Of a stretch of DNA of 44,743 bases, positions 1 through 9,127 are shown one piece after another. The notes below the pieces were generated by a model. The model was not told the DNA's origin. It saw only the letters and a program-made list of their open reading frames with translations, and ran no database searches. Origin of the DNA: Candidatus Aphodousia gallistercoris. GTDB taxonomy: Bacteria > Pseudomonadota > Gammaproteobacteria > Burkholderiales > Burkholderiaceae_F. How positions within the stretch are numbered: position 1 is the stretch's first letter; every line of letters begins with the position of its first letter. The stretch covers positions 1-44,743 of the forward strand of contig DVNT01000062.1 in NCBI GenBank assembly GCA_018714185.1, given 5' to 3'. A program made the position numbers and the translations under genes.

Positions 1-84
1 GCCTTCGCGACGCATGGCAAAACCACGTTCACGAAGGACTTCGAGTTTTTCAGGACTATGGCGGCGTGCATCTTTTGCTTTCAT
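1..84 (-). CDS. Start of an IS630-like transposase (partial, runs off left edge)
   Basis: The minus strand reads an uninterrupted 28-codon start beginning MKAKDARRHSPEKLEVLRER and continuing beyond base 1. The pattern of a Lys/Asp/Ala/Arg start, then Ser-Pro-Glu and an Arg-rich helix, resembles the N-terminal helix-turn-helix of IS630-family transposases, which often open with a DAR..S.E..E.R motif. Only the N-terminus is visible, so neither the DDE domain nor the insertion-sequence ends can be checked. The neighbouring gene fragment on the same strand stops about 25 bases upstream of this ATG, which fits a mobile element sitting in or beside a damaged gene. It could instead be another small HTH protein. 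Confidence 0.45.
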   Translation of the reverse strand, partial: MKAKDARRHSPEKLEVLRERGFAMRREG

Positions 85-108
85 AGCCGAATTATAACAG
101 ATTGTTAA

Positions 109-360
109 CTATTTTGCAATCTGGTTAATAAAACGCTTGGCGATATCCAAATACTCTTCAATGCCTCCGGTTTTAGCATAGAAAATATCGTCCGTGAATT
201 GACGGCAAGAGGCATCCGCTTTGGGTCTATAGACAGCATACTCGTTATCATCATGATCAAACTTCGGGAAAATGACAACGGGGTGCAAGCCGCGCCTAGC
301 GACTTCCGAAACATAGTAACGGCCGGTCGAGGCCGCTTCGATAATAACAACATTGCGCAC
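109..360 (-). pseudogene. Truncated ATP-grasp-like N-terminal fragment
   Basis: This 83-codon frame starts at a GTG preceded by a good GGGAGG ribosome binding site 6 bases away. The product begins with a Rossmann-like strand (NVVIIEAASTGRYYVSEVARRG, shortened here: NVVIIEAASTG) followed by a second strand LHPVVIFP. That layout is typical of the pre-ATP-grasp domain of amino-acid ligases of the CarB-like superfamily, which are normally about 400 residues long. Here the frame ends at a TAG at 109-111, far short of any ATP-binding domain, and an apparent transposase gene starts about 25 bases further on. I read it as the 5' remnant of a gene interrupted or deleted by an insertion. The family call is by pattern only. 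Confidence 0.4.
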
Positions 361-529
361 AATAACCTCCCGAAACACCTATTTAGAATTTAGCGCCTTC
401 GGTTGATTTGCGCTAGCCTTGATGAGCTTGCAATCCGTACACAGACTGTCAAAATTGGAAAGAACCTTGAGAGTGGCTGTCCACCTTAAAAAGAAAAATC
501 GGGACACTACCAGCTAGCTGTTTTTTGCT

Positions 530-1900
530 TTATAGCCTTTTTGAGAGCATATTGACTAAAAACTGCGCCATGGTCACGTGCCAAAACATGCCGGCAACGG
601 TAGGCTCGTATGTATCATCAGTTTTACTTAAAAGACCTGCCTTGACCCATTGCTTAAGCAGACTGCCTCCGGCACTTTCAAGGTCCTGACCAAACCGCGA
701 ACCAATCTCCTTGAGATTAAAACTACCGTTTTCTACCGCACAGGCGACCGTCCGCAACAAGTGCCAGTGCGCCGAGGGCTTCATCAAAACAAAAACGGGT
801 TTTTCGCCGCGCATCACCTGTCTTTCCCAAGCGTCCAAATTGCGCTCTTGCATAAAAGCATGTCCGAACAGTTTTCCGCCTGCCCCGCAACCGAATGCAA
901 GGCAGTCGCAAGCACTCTTGGCCATGGAGTTATAGATATTGCGTTCTTTGGGGGTTCTTCGCCAATGCGTATTAGAGATACGCTGCCAGCGGGGATCCGA
1001 ACGCAAAATGGCATCTGAAGCAGCAAAACGGTCTGCTGCTTGCGCAAGAGTCGCCGCCGGGGGCAGTTTTCCCGCTTCAATGCGTTTGGCTAAAGGCGAC
1101 TTTTGAAAGAGGTTGAGCTGGTAGCAGTCAATACCATCCAAAGCAAGAGCGGCTGCAGTTTTGACATCATTTTCCCAAACCGATTCCGTTTGCATCGGAA
1201 AGCCATAAATAAGGTCTATCACCGAGGCTATTCCGCGATAGGTACTCAAAAGCTCGAGGCGCTTGAATATTTCATCGCGCCCGTCAATACGCTGCATGGC
1301 ATGGCGGATCTCATCGTTAAAGGTTTGTACGCCTAGCGAAACTCGGTTGACGCCGCCGGCGGCAGCTGCGTCCAGCCGTTCGGCCGTCATGTCGTGAACA
1401 CGTCCTTCGAGCGTAATTTCGCAGTCTGCAGCCAACGGAAGATACTGCCTCGCCGCTTTAAGAATACGCGACAAATTGCCCGCCGAAAGCGCGCTCGGCG
1501 TTCCGCCTCCCAAATACAGCGCCCTGATTCGTGCATCGCGCTGAACCGGACGATCGGCCCATAACTGCATTTCACGTACCAAAAGATCGGTATATCGGTC
1601 TGCCAAATCGTCTTTGTATGGATTTTGGTAGAACATGCAATAAAGGCACCGAGTCTTGCAAAACGGCACGTGGATATAGGCTAGGGCGTCTCCGTGTGGT
1701 GTTTGGGTCGACAGTGACTTTAACTTGGCACGGGCAAGCGCCCAAATCATGGGCATGCCCATGGGACCGGCATGCACGGCCGCCTTAGCGCGAAAAGCCG
1801 CGTGCAAAGGATCGGCGCCATTGGCATAAAATGCCTCCTCCCCTTTGAGCCCAATCAACTGCATGAGTCCGTCCAAACCGGACTCGAAGGTCAAAGCCAT
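530..1900 (-). CDS. hutW: HutW/ChuW-family radical SAM heme-degradation methyltransferase (HemN-like)
   Basis: The 456-residue product carries the radical SAM cluster motif CxxxCxxC at Cys81, Cys85 and Cys88, preceded by AYIHVPF, and followed by a glycine-rich LYLGGGTPS strand, as in the HemN superfamily. The tail (KSACDCLAFGCGAGGKLFGHAFMQ and VAGMFWHVTMAQFLVNML, both seen in part) matches the ChuW/HutW subgroup rather than coproporphyrinogen dehydrogenase. In that family ChuW opens heme anaerobically using SAM-derived radical chemistry and releases iron. A GGGAG ribosome binding site lies just upstream of the ATG, and a Fur-like box lies 16 bases before it, which supports an iron role. No heme receptor, ChuY or hemophore gene is adjacent, so partners must lie elsewhere. 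A generic HemW-like protein is the alternative. Confidence 0.7.
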   Translation of the reverse strand: MALTFESGLDGLMQLIGLKGEEAFYANGADPLHAAFRAKAAVHAGPMGMPMIWALARAKLKSLSTQTPHGDALAYIHVPFCKTRCLYCMFYQNPYKDDLADRYTDLLVREMQLWADRPVQRDARIRALYLGGGTPSALSAGNLSRILKAARQYLPLAADCEITLEGRVHDMTAERLDAAAAGGVNRVSLGVQTFNDEIRHAMQRIDGRDEIFKRLELLSTYRGIASVIDLIYGFPMQTESVWENDVKTAAALALDGIDCYQLNLFQKSPLAKRIEAGKLPPAATLAQAADRFAASDAILRSDPRWQRISNTHWRRTPKERNIYNSMAKSACDCLAFGCGAGGKLFGHAFMQERNLDAWERQVMRGEKPVFVLMKPSAHWHLLRTVACAVENGSFNLKEIGSRFGQDLESAGGSLLKQWVKAGLLSKTDDTYEPTVAGMFWHVTMAQFLVNMLSKRL

Positions 1901-1915
1901 AGACGTCTCCCAAGA

Positions 1916-1930
1916 TGAGAATTGCTCTCA
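1916..1930. promoter_or_regulatory. Fur-like operator upstream of hutW
   Basis: The sequence TGAGAATTGCTCTCA fits the 7-1-7 Fur arrangement (TGAGAAT-N-ATTCTCA) with two mismatches in the right arm. Overlapping it, AGAATTG-CTCT-CAATTCT is a perfect inverted repeat. It lies 16 bases before the hutW ATG, beside a minus-strand TAGAAT that could be the -10 element, so bound Fur would block transcription. This is motif reading only. Confidence 0.5.
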
Positions 1931-1946
1931 ATTCTACAGATTCTTG

Positions 1947-1960
1947 CAGGTTGCAACCTG
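1947..1960. repeat. Perfect 14-bp palindrome in the hutW upstream region
   Basis: CAGGTTGCAACCTG is a perfect palindrome about 47 bases before the hutW start, next to the Fur-like box and near where a -35 element would fall. It may be a second operator for hutW, but no regulator is identified. Confidence 0.3.
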
Positions 1961-2116
1961 ACGCATCCTTACAAACGATCGGTTGGTACAGGAATCACGG
2001 CCTCAAACGTCCGAGCGAAAACGGCCAAATTGTCCTTTGGCTTGGTAGGAACAGATAATGAAGTTGAAAAATCAGAGCGCAAGCGAGACAGGGAAATAAA
2101 GCGGCTTGAACGATGT

Positions 2117-2156
2117 TGAAAAAGGAAACGGGAGATCATTTGACCTCCCGCTTTTT
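2117..2156 (-). terminator. Intrinsic terminator downstream of tRNA-Met
   Basis: The arms CGGGAG (2129-2134) and CTCCCG (2145-2150) form a 6-bp stem with a 10-base loop. On the minus strand it is followed by TTTCCTTTTT, starting about 13 bases after the tRNA 3' end. On the plus strand it is followed by CTTTTT, so it may work in both directions. Confidence 0.65.
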
Positions 2157-2162
2157 GAATTC

Positions 2163-2239
2163 TGGTGGCGAGTCAGGGACTCGAACCCCGGACACAAGGA
2201 TTATGATTCCTCTGCTCTAACCGACTGAGCTAACCCGCC
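2163..2239 (-). tRNA. tRNA-Met (CAT anticodon), elongator type
   Basis: On the minus strand this folds as a complete 77-base tRNA with encoded CCA. The acceptor GGCGGGT pairs with ACTCGCC (one G-U), followed by discriminator A and CCA. The D-stem starts GCTC, the T-loop is GGTTCGAGTCC, and the anticodon loop reads TCATAAT, giving CAT. The opening G1-C72 pair and overall likeness to the Escherichia coli elongator argue for elongator Met rather than initiator. A CAT anticodon could also be a lysidine-modified tRNA-Ile2, which cannot be excluded by eye. Confidence 0.9.
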
Positions 2240-2309
2240 AGAGAGTTCGAATCATACAGACATCTTTTTTTTTATGCAAGGAAATTTTTAATTTTTTTTA
2301 TTTTTCTTT

Positions 2310-3122
2310 TCACAGGCGATAAAAATGATGTACCGGCCCATGCCCGTGCCCGACTTCAAGCTCATCAGCATGCGCAATGGCCTGCGAAATATAGTCTTTG
2401 GCTTGGCGGACAGCTTGCGGCACCGACTCGGTCTGCGGCAAAAGCGTTGCAATGGCAGAAGACAATGTGCAGCCCGTACCGTGGGTATTCTTGGTCAAAA
2501 TCCGAGGTGCCGTAAAAATGTGTTGTTCCGTGCCGTTAGTCAGCAAGTCCGGTGCCTCACTGTCGTTTAAATGTCCGCCTTTGAGCAAAACCCAGCCGTC
2601 CGGCGCCACTAAGGTTGAAAGCTTTTGAGCCATCGGCACCAATGCCTCGGCCGAGTCTGCCTCAGGCAAGCCCGAGAGGACAGCCGCTTCGGGTAAATTG
2701 GGAGTGATCACCGTAGCCAAGGGCAAAAGCTCGCTTTTGAGAGCCTCTACGCAATCTTCGGGCAAAAGTCGGTCACCGCTTTTTGCCACCATGACCGGGT
2801 CCAAGACCACGAATGGCGGACGATAGGTCTTGAGGGCCTGAGCTACGGTTTCAATAACGCTCACATCGGAGAGCATACCGATTTTCACGGCATCAATGCG
2901 CACATCGGCAAAAAGCGTATCCAACTGCTGCTTAACGAATGCGGCGCTGACCCCTTGAACGCCCGTGACCCCTTGCGTGTTTTGCGCGGTCAGCGCAGCT
3001 ACGACGCCACAGGCGTACCCGCCCAAGGCGCTCATTGCCTTAAGGTCGGCAAAAATGCCGGCGCCACCCGACGGGTCAACGCCGGCAATGCTCAAAATAT
3101 TCGGAATTACTTTTTTCTGCAT
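2310..3122 (-). CDS. thiD: Hydroxymethylpyrimidine/phosphomethylpyrimidine kinase
   Basis: The 270-residue protein is a full-length ribokinase-fold ThiD, which phosphorylates HMP and then HMP-P for thiamine synthesis. Visible marks are the N-terminal SIAGVDPSGGAGI with the substrate and phosphate-binding glycines, GMLSDV in the core, VLDPVMVAKSG, and the C-terminal anion-hole motif HGTGCTLSSA. The start overlaps the end of waaA by 16 bases, so the two genes are translationally linked. There are no other thi genes here, so thiD appears to be carried as the last gene of the pgi-waaC-waaA run. A T-rich stretch follows the stop, but no clean terminator lies before the tRNA gene. Confidence 0.93.
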   Translation of the reverse strand: MQKKVIPNILSIAGVDPSGGAGIFADLKAMSALGGYACGVVAALTAQNTQGVTGVQGVSAAFVKQQLDTLFADVRIDAVKIGMLSDVSVIETVAQALKTYRPPFVVLDPVMVAKSGDRLLPEDCVEALKSELLPLATVITPNLPEAAVLSGLPEADSAEALVPMAQKLSTLVAPDGWVLLKGGHLNDSEAPDLLTNGTEQHIFTAPRILTKNTHGTGCTLSSAIATLLPQTESVPQAVRQAKDYISQAIAHADELEVGHGHGPVHHFYRL

Positions 3123-4393
3123 AGTTGCTCCAGAACCTGCATGGTCCTGTCCGTTGCGCCGACGTAAGCCTTGGCGAACTCCTCGGCTCGGGCCCTTCGG
3201 CTCTGGAGCTCTTGAGGATGATCCAGCCAGTCAAGCGCTGCTGCAATCGCCTTTTCGGCGTCCTGAACCTGCACTATAGCGCCCTTTTCGAGGCCATGGT
3301 GCACCACTTCAGAAAAATTAAATGTACTTTCTCCCACGATAACCGGCACTCCGACCGAGGCCGGCTCGATGACGTTTTGGCACCCGAAGGGACCGAAGCT
3401 ACCGCCCATAATCGTGACATCGGCTAAAGCGCAGTAAAAGAACATTTCCCCCATGGAGTCGCCTAAAACCACGGTTTCCGAACCGAGCTCACCGGGCTCG
3501 GAAAGGGTGCTTCTTTTCACAAAGCTCAGGCCCGACTTCTTTAAAAGCTCCTCGACTTCGGCAAAGCGCTGCGGATGGCGCGGCACAAGTAAATAGCAAA
3601 CATCCGTTGTTCGTCCCGAGGCACGAATCGCCTCAATCAAGGGAGCCTCCTCTCCGTCTCGGGTACTGGCTAAAAGCACCACCGGCCGTTTGAAATAGGG
3701 CTTCCACTGCCGGGCTTTTGCAAGCGCCTGAGCGGGCGGCTGAATATCAAACTTCAGGCTTCCGGTAATCGTAATGTCACGGGCTCCCATCGCTTGCAAG
3801 CGCTTGGCATCGGAGGGGGCTTGCGCGCACACAACACTAAACTGACCCATGGCTTCGGTCATCAAACGGGGAAATTTCATGGCTTGGTTAAAGGACTTTT
3901 CCGATAGCCTGGCATTAGCGAGCATCAAAGGAATTTGGAGCTCGCGGCCGACGGCAAGCAGCATCGGCCAAACTTCCGTTTCCATGATGATGCCTACATC
4001 CGGTTGCACTTCGCGGTAGAACTTTCTTACGGCATAAGCCGCATCGTAGGGCAAGAAGCACTGCCGGATCCGCTCGGGAGCCAAAGCAACGATTTTCTTA
4101 CCCGCATCGCGCCCGGTCGGCGTCATGTGCGTGAGCAAAATATCGCACTCGGGCCAGCGCTTGAGAATCGCCGTCACGAGAGGCCGCGTGGCATTGGTCT
4201 CGCCCACACTGACCGCGTGAATCCAAATCCGAAAGCTCCCCGGGCGTTTAGCCGGAAAGTGCCCCGTCGCGTAGCGCTCGGACCAGTGTTTGAGGTAATC
4301 GGGCTGCTTTCGGGCGCGCCAGAGCAAGTACAGGGCGGCCAGCGGCAACAAAAGCGGAATGATCAGGCGGTAGGTTCGCAAAGAAATATTCAT
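3107..4393 (-). CDS. waaA: 3-deoxy-D-manno-octulosonic acid (Kdo) transferase
   Basis: WaaA adds Kdo to lipid IVA at the inner-membrane face. The protein has an N-terminal membrane anchor (YRLIIPLLLPLAALYLLW), then the GT30 motif IWIHAVSVGET, THMTPTGRDAG, PYD, and IMETEVWP. The C-terminal domain carries LLASTRDGEE, LVPRHPQR, GGSFGPFGCQNVIEPASVG. I chose the ATG at 4393 (428 residues, near the family's usual 425); a GTG at 4435 gives 14 more residues and has a GAGG upstream, so it is a real alternative. It lies 64-106 bases after waaC and overlaps thiD. With waaC and the opposite-strand hld genes it forms an inner-core LPS block. Confidence 0.92.
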   Translation of the reverse strand: MNISLRTYRLIIPLLLPLAALYLLWRARKQPDYLKHWSERYATGHFPAKRPGSFRIWIHAVSVGETNATRPLVTAILKRWPECDILLTHMTPTGRDAGKKIVALAPERIRQCFLPYDAAYAVRKFYREVQPDVGIIMETEVWPMLLAVGRELQIPLMLANARLSEKSFNQAMKFPRLMTEAMGQFSVVCAQAPSDAKRLQAMGARDITITGSLKFDIQPPAQALAKARQWKPYFKRPVVLLASTRDGEEAPLIEAIRASGRTTDVCYLLVPRHPQRFAEVEELLKKSGLSFVKRSTLSEPGELGSETVVLGDSMGEMFFYCALADVTIMGGSFGPFGCQNVIEPASVGVPVIVGESTFNFSEVVHHGLEKGAIVQVQDAEKAIAAALDWLDHPQELQSRRARAEEFAKAYVGATDRTMQVLEQLCRKK

Positions 4394-4499
4394 AAAATAC
4401 GTCGGCGCTTGTTCCTTTTTCGGCTCGGAACGCACCGCCTCAGTGAGTTATTCGTTAGCGAGTTAAAACGGCTGTTGACCGCATCGCATCGGCTCAAAG

Positions 4500-5459
4500 C
4501 TATTGTTTCGCTCGCGTCTGTTCAATGGCTTCGCAGACTTCATCGACGGCCGGATCGGCGCCCACGCCTCCCAGGCTCTTCACCCGATTGCCCGTCAATC
4601 CGACAAGCTCAATCGGATAATCCAAGAAAAGACCCACCGTCGGCCGATCGGTTGCGGCCGCCAGGTGCGTCAACCCCGTATCAACGCCCACGACAAAAGC
4701 GGCCGATTGCATCATCGCCGCACACTGGGCAATCGACATTTTCGGACAAACGCTGCAAAAGTTTCCGGCCTGTGCGGCAATCCGATCAACGCGCTCTTTT
4801 TCTTGGGGAGAGGCCCAAAAAAGGCGCACATTAAATCCCATCTGATGGCAATGCGTTGCCAGTTGCACCCATTTTTGCTCCGACCAGAGCTTACTCTGGC
4901 GGCTCGTATTGACCAAAAAGACAACGTAGGGTTCTTCTTTTTGGCTTGACTGAATCGACCTCAAGCCGAATTCAAGCGGCAAACCATCCAAAGAATAACC
5001 CAGAGCATGCGCGAGCAGTTCCCGACAACGGGTAACCGCCGAAAGCGACTTGGACACGGCAAATTGCTTGTCATAAAAGCGACTTGCCACCGATTCCTTA
5101 ATGCTATTTTTGTCGTAACCGTAAAGCGGGGCCCCGGCCCAACGCCCGATCACCGCACTTTTGAGCAGCCCCTGAAGGTCAACGGCCGCATCATAGTTTT
5201 CAAGCCGAAACGCGTGCCTCACCCGATTGATTTCCGACCAGGTTCCTTGGCTTAAAAGGCGCTTTCGCCAGTCCCGCACCGCCACTTCGTGCACAAAGCG
5301 CACATAGCGGCTCAGGCGAGGAATATCGGCAAAGCTTTTTTCCACCACCCAATCGATTTGCGCATCCGGATGAACCCGGGCCAAATCGGCCACGGCAGGC
5401 AACGCATGCACCACGTCGCCCATGGACGTCGTTTTAACAATCAGAATCCGTTTTGGCAT
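4500..5459 (-). CDS. waaC: LPS heptosyltransferase I
   Basis: This 319-residue GT9 protein would transfer the first L-glycero-D-manno-heptose from ADP-heptose onto Kdo. The start ILIVKTTSMGDVVHALPAV is the classic WaaC opening, DWVVE and DLQGLLKSAV follow, and the C-terminal donor-site segment reads VVGVDTGLTHLAAA. The segment between residues 155 and 190 is shorter and more variable than in enterics. Its start overlaps the end of pgi by 19 bases, so the genes are cotranscribed. Its substrate would be made by the divergent hldA-hldD-gmhB-hldC genes starting 1.7 kb away. Confidence 0.92.
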   Translation of the reverse strand: MPKRILIVKTTSMGDVVHALPAVADLARVHPDAQIDWVVEKSFADIPRLSRYVRFVHEVAVRDWRKRLLSQGTWSEINRVRHAFRLENYDAAVDLQGLLKSAVIGRWAGAPLYGYDKNSIKESVASRFYDKQFAVSKSLSAVTRCRELLAHALGYSLDGLPLEFGLRSIQSSQKEEPYVVFLVNTSRQSKLWSEQKWVQLATHCHQMGFNVRLFWASPQEKERVDRIAAQAGNFCSVCPKMSIAQCAAMMQSAAFVVGVDTGLTHLAAATDRPTVGLFLDYPIELVGLTGNRVKSLGGVGADPAVDEVCEAIEQTRAKQ

Positions 5460-6883
5460 TCTTTCCCGTCTCTTTGCCTCATTTGGGCCTCGACCTCACG
5501 GCAAAGGCGCTTGCCCAATTCCACGCCCGGCTGGTCAAAGGCATTGATGCCGTAAAGCGTAGCAAGCATCGTTGTCTTGTGTTCATAAAGGGCCATGAGA
5601 GAGCCTAACGTTTTGGCATTGAAGGCATCGAGCGTTAGCGTACTCACGGCATTAAAGTACTGTTCGGACTCATTTTCTCTCTTAACGAGCGCCTCGGCCT
5701 GAGCCTTGGCATTGGCCGTGAGCACCCCGTGATGGTAGGCGTGGTGGTGGCCGGGCTCCAGGCACCAGACTAAATCCATGCTCGTTTTACCGCTTCCCGC
5801 GCGCAGCCACTGATAAAACGAATGCTGGGATTCGTTACCGTTGCCGCCCCAAACGGCCTGTCCGCTCGGCGTTTCCAAGGGCTTGCCGTCAGGCGAAGTA
5901 TTCTTTCCGAGGCTTTCCATTTCGAGCTGCTGCAGCCAGGGCACAAGTTCACGCAGCCGCTCGTCATAAGGCAGCCAGCAGTGCGAGCGGATGCCTAGCC
6001 GGGTGGAATCCCAGTAAGAGAGCAACGCAAGCGCTAGCGGCATATTTTCATCCAAAGGCGCTTGCAGCATGTGGCAGTCCATTTCATAGGCGCCGTCTAA
6101 AAATTCTTGGAAAACCTCCGGCCCCAGCGCAATCACCAGGGGCAGCCCGACCGTTCCCCAGACCGAGAAGCGGCCGCCGACCCAAGACCAAAAGTCAAAT
6201 TGATTCTGCTCGGGCAAATCCAGCATCTTGTGCGCATCCTGCTTGGCCGTACAGAGTACAACATGCTTGGCGAGATCCTCCTCGGCATGGATGCCGGCTT
6301 GCTTTAGCCAGCCGATTGCCGCTTGGGCATTGACCATCGTTTCGCGAGTCGAAAAGCTTTTGCTGGAAACCACCAAAAGGGTTTGCTCCGGATTGATGGT
6401 TCCTAAAATTCGGTCAAGCAGCACGCCGTCCACCGTTGAAAGAAAATGCAAACGGATGGCAGGCTTGACGTCACGCAAGGCGTGGTAGACCGCATGCGGG
6501 CCTTTTTCCGAACCGCCGATACCGATATTGACCACATCGGTTATGCGCTTGCCGGTGGCCCCGGTCCACAATCCGAGCCGCACGGCGCGGGCAAATTCAT
6601 ACATTTTCTTTAGCGATTGTTGCACTTCGCTGTAGCCGGGAGCCGTGTTATCGCGGCTGCGCAACGAAGTGTGCAAGGCCTGGCGCCTTTCCGAAGCATT
6701 GACGATTTCGCCATGCACCATGCGCTCTTGGGCACCGATCACATCGCGGTGCTGAGCGAGCTTTAACAGATTAAGCCAATCCTTATCGGTAAGGCGCTGA
6801 CGGGAAATATCCAAAGTAAGGCCGCAAGCCCTCAATTGACAATGGGAACGGGTTTCGGCTAAAAACGGCAAAGTAACTGACAT
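5441..6883 (-). CDS. pgi: Glucose-6-phosphate isomerase
   Basis: The 480-residue product is a shorter form than the roughly 550 residues of Escherichia coli Pgi. Both family signatures are intact: GGRFSVWGTVGLPL in the middle and GSLMALYEHKTTMLATLYGI near the C-terminus, plus the phosphate-binding VNIGIGGSEKGP and SSKSFSTRET. It interconverts glucose-6-phosphate and fructose-6-phosphate. It is first in the run with waaC, waaA and thiD, which connects sugar-phosphate supply with LPS core synthesis. The ATG at 6883 has no strong ribosome binding site. The 253-base divergent region to hldA should hold both promoters. Confidence 0.95.
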   Translation of the reverse strand: MSVTLPFLAETRSHCQLRACGLTLDISRQRLTDKDWLNLLKLAQHRDVIGAQERMVHGEIVNASERRQALHTSLRSRDNTAPGYSEVQQSLKKMYEFARAVRLGLWTGATGKRITDVVNIGIGGSEKGPHAVYHALRDVKPAIRLHFLSTVDGVLLDRILGTINPEQTLLVVSSKSFSTRETMVNAQAAIGWLKQAGIHAEEDLAKHVVLCTAKQDAHKMLDLPEQNQFDFWSWVGGRFSVWGTVGLPLVIALGPEVFQEFLDGAYEMDCHMLQAPLDENMPLALALLSYWDSTRLGIRSHCWLPYDERLRELVPWLQQLEMESLGKNTSPDGKPLETPSGQAVWGGNGNESQHSFYQWLRAGSGKTSMDLVWCLEPGHHHAYHHGVLTANAKAQAEALVKRENESEQYFNAVSTLTLDAFNAKTLGSLMALYEHKTTMLATLYGINAFDQPGVELGKRLCREVEAQMRQRDGKECQNGF

Positions 6884-7136
6884 TTTTGATCGCTGGGGTT
6901 GATGAAAAGTCGCTCAAAAAAGCGGATAGTAATCATTTTACCCAAAGCTCTGCCCGGCAGGCTATCGATCAAAACGGAGGGATCGCCGGCATTGGCCCGA
7001 AGACAAATAAGAACTTGCCGGTGGCAAGGCGCCGCTTGATCACCCTTGGAAAGTTGTTGACAAATCTTTCCGAGAAAGCAAAATCGGGCTCTAATGCTTA
7101 CAATGATTGAAAATTTAGCGTTAAAAGGATGCCAGC

Positions 7137-8093
7137 GTGGCAAACTGTTTTGCAGATAAAAAAATTCTTGTAGCGGGCGATGCGATGCTCGATCGCTATT
7201 GGTTCGGCGATGCCAATCGGATTTCGCCGGAAGCTCCGGTTCCGGTGGTAAGGATCACCCGCATGGAAGACCGCCTGGGGGGCGCAGCCAATGTCGCCGT
7301 CAATATTGCCGCCTTGGGCGCGCAGGCCAAATTGTTATCCGTGGTTGGCCAGGATGAGGCGGGCTCTCGCGTTGAGGAGCTTCTTCACGAAAAAAATATT
7401 GAGCCTCACTTGCACCGAGATGCCGACCTAAGGACTACGGTCAAACTGCGCATTGTGGCCCGTCAGCAGCAAATGCTTCGGGCTGATTTTGAAAACCGCC
7501 CGACGCGGGCTGTTTTAGCCAACCATCTTTCAGACTTTGAAAGCCTGATCAACGACTGCGAGGTCCTTGTTTTGTCAGACTACGGCAAGGGCGGCTTAGA
7601 CCACATCACCCGCATGATCGAAGTGGCTCGGGCCAAAAAGGTTCCGATTTTGATTGATCCCAAGGGCAGCAATTACGACCGCTACGCAGGAGCTACCGTC
7701 ATTACCCCCAACCGGGCTGAATTAGCCCAAGTCGTGGGCGAATGGCATAGCGAAGAGGAGCTCACCGAGAAGGCGCAAGCTCTGCGCGAGCGCCTGAACC
7801 TCAAAGCGTTGCTCTTGACCCGAAGTGAAGAAGGGATGACGCTTTTCACCGAAGAAGGCGCGCGGACGATCCCCGCACAAGCCTTGGAGGTCTTTGACGT
7901 TTCCGGTGCCGGCGACACCGTGATTGCCGTCATGGCCGTCATGGTAGCCATGGGACAAAGCCTGACCGAGTCCATGCGCGTAGCCAACCGCGCCGGCGGC
8001 ATTGTCGTGGGCAAACTCGGCACCGCCACCGTGAGCTTTGAGGAGCTTTTCCCTAACGGATTTGAACAACTTTTTCCCGGGAGTGAACTGTGA
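7137..8093 (+). CDS. hldA: D-glycero-beta-D-manno-heptose-7-phosphate kinase
   Basis: This is the kinase half of HldE encoded as its own gene (318 residues), a PfkB-family enzyme that makes heptose 1,7-bisphosphate. Visible motifs are [26 protein letters not shown] (seen in part), the PfkB signature [30 protein letters not shown], and the anion-hole motif [11 protein letters not shown]. The start is GTG with AGGA 8 bases upstream. A perfect TTGACA at 7057-7062 is a possible -35, though no convincing -10 sits at 17 bases. The end overlaps hldD by 4 bases (GTGA). Confidence 0.94.
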   Translation: MANCFADKKILVAGDAMLDRYWFGDANRISPEAPVPVVRITRMEDRLGGAANVAVNIAALGAQAKLLSVVGQDEAGSRVEELLHEKNIEPHLHRDADLRTTVKLRIVARQQQMLRADFENRPTRAVLANHLSDFESLINDCEVLVLSDYGKGGLDHITRMIEVARAKKVPILIDPKGSNYDRYAGATVITPNRAELAQVVGEWHSEEELTEKAQALRERLNLKALLLTRSEEGMTLFTEEGARTIPAQALEVFDVSGAGDTVIAVMAVMVAMGQSLTESMRVANRAGGIVVGKLGTATVSFEELFPNGFEQLFPGSEL

Positions 8094-9127
8094 GCATTAT
8101 CGTGACGGGCGCCGCCGGCTTTATCGGCGCCAACAATGTTTTAGCTTTAAATAAACGCGGCTTTACCGACATCATTGCAGTGGATAATCTGACTAAAGCC
8201 GAGAAATACAAGAACCTCGCCGAAGGACAAATTTCCGACTACTTCGATAAGCGCGACTTTATCGAACTCGTGCGCTCGCGCAAGCTGGCTAAGCCCGAAG
8301 CTATTTTCCACCAAGGCGCCTGCTCGGACACGATGGAAACCGACGGCCGCTACATGATGGACAATAACTACCGCTACACGCTTGAGCTTTTTAACTGGGC
8401 TCAGGAGTGCGGCATTCCGATGATTTACGCCTCGTCGGCAGCAACTTACGGCGCAAAGACCACCTTTATTGAAGATCCCCGCTACGAAGGCCCCCTTAAC
8501 GTGTACGGCTATTCCAAATTCCTTTTTGACCAAGTCTTGCGGCAAAAACTGGCCAAAAACGAAGTGAAGGCCCCCGTAATCGGCTTGCGCTACTTCAATG
8601 TCTACGGCCCGCATGAGCAACACAAGGGCCGCATGGCGAGCGTGGCTTTCCACCAATTCTTCCAGTTCCGCCGCGACGGACACGTGCGGCTTTTTGAAGG
8701 CTGCTTGGGCTACGGCAACGGCGAGCAAGAACGCGACTTTGTCTACGTCGATGACGTTATTGCCGTGAACTTGCACTTTTTCGATAAGCCGGTCACCGGC
8801 ATTTATAACTGCGGCACGGGCCGCGCCCAGCCCTTCAATGACGTCTCTTTGGGCGTAGTCAATGCCTTAAGGCGCCACGGAGGCGAAACAACGCCGCTTA
8901 GCCTTCAAGAGGCCGTCCAAGCGGGCTTTATCCGCTACATCCCCTTCCCGGCTTCGCTCAAAGGCAAGTACCAAGCCTACACGCAGGCCAATTTGGACAA
9001 GCTGCGCGCCGCCGGCTGCGACGTTCATTTCCGCTCCGTTCAAGAGGGTACGTCCGACTACGTTGACTACTTGATTGAGCGCTATCCGAACGCCGAAGAC
9101 GATCCCACGATCGCCGAAGCCAAATGA
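8090..9127 (+). CDS. hldD: ADP-L-glycero-D-manno-heptose 6-epimerase
   Basis: This short-chain dehydrogenase family epimerase inverts C6 of ADP-D,D-heptose. The protein starts [19 protein letters not shown] (NAD(P) binding), has the HldD-specific [12 protein letters not shown], the ASSAATYG segment, and the catalytic pair in [11 protein letters not shown] (YxxxK). The C-terminus at 345 residues is about 15 longer than usual and acidic ([12 protein letters not shown]). GTG is the start, overlapping the hldA stop. The 3' end overlaps gmhB by ATGA, so the four heptose genes form a tightly coupled operon. Confidence 0.95.
   Translation: MSIIVTGAAGFIGANNVLALNKRGFTDIIAVDNLTKAEKYKNLAEGQISDYFDKRDFIELVRSRKLAKPEAIFHQGACSDTMETDGRYMMDNNYRYTLELFNWAQECGIPMIYASSAATYGAKTTFIEDPRYEGPLNVYGYSKFLFDQVLRQKLAKNEVKAPVIGLRYFNVYGPHEQHKGRMASVAFHQFFQFRRDGHVRLFEGCLGYGNGEQERDFVYVDDVIAVNLHFFDKPVTGIYNCGTGRAQPFNDVSLGVVNALRRHGGETTPLSLQEAVQAGFIRYIPFPASLKGKYQAYTQANLDKLRAAGCDVHFRSVQEGTSDYVDYLIERYPNAEDDPTIAEAK

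Noticed and set aside
470-525. Insertion-sequence end resembling TGTCCACCTT...GGGACACTACC
   Set aside because: It has the look of an IS terminus but no matching end, transposase or target duplication is visible, and the 361-529 gap shows nothing else.
1922-2119. 65-codon plus-strand frame between hutW and the tRNA
   Set aside because: It has no ribosome binding site and no recognisable domain, and overlaps the hutW control region.
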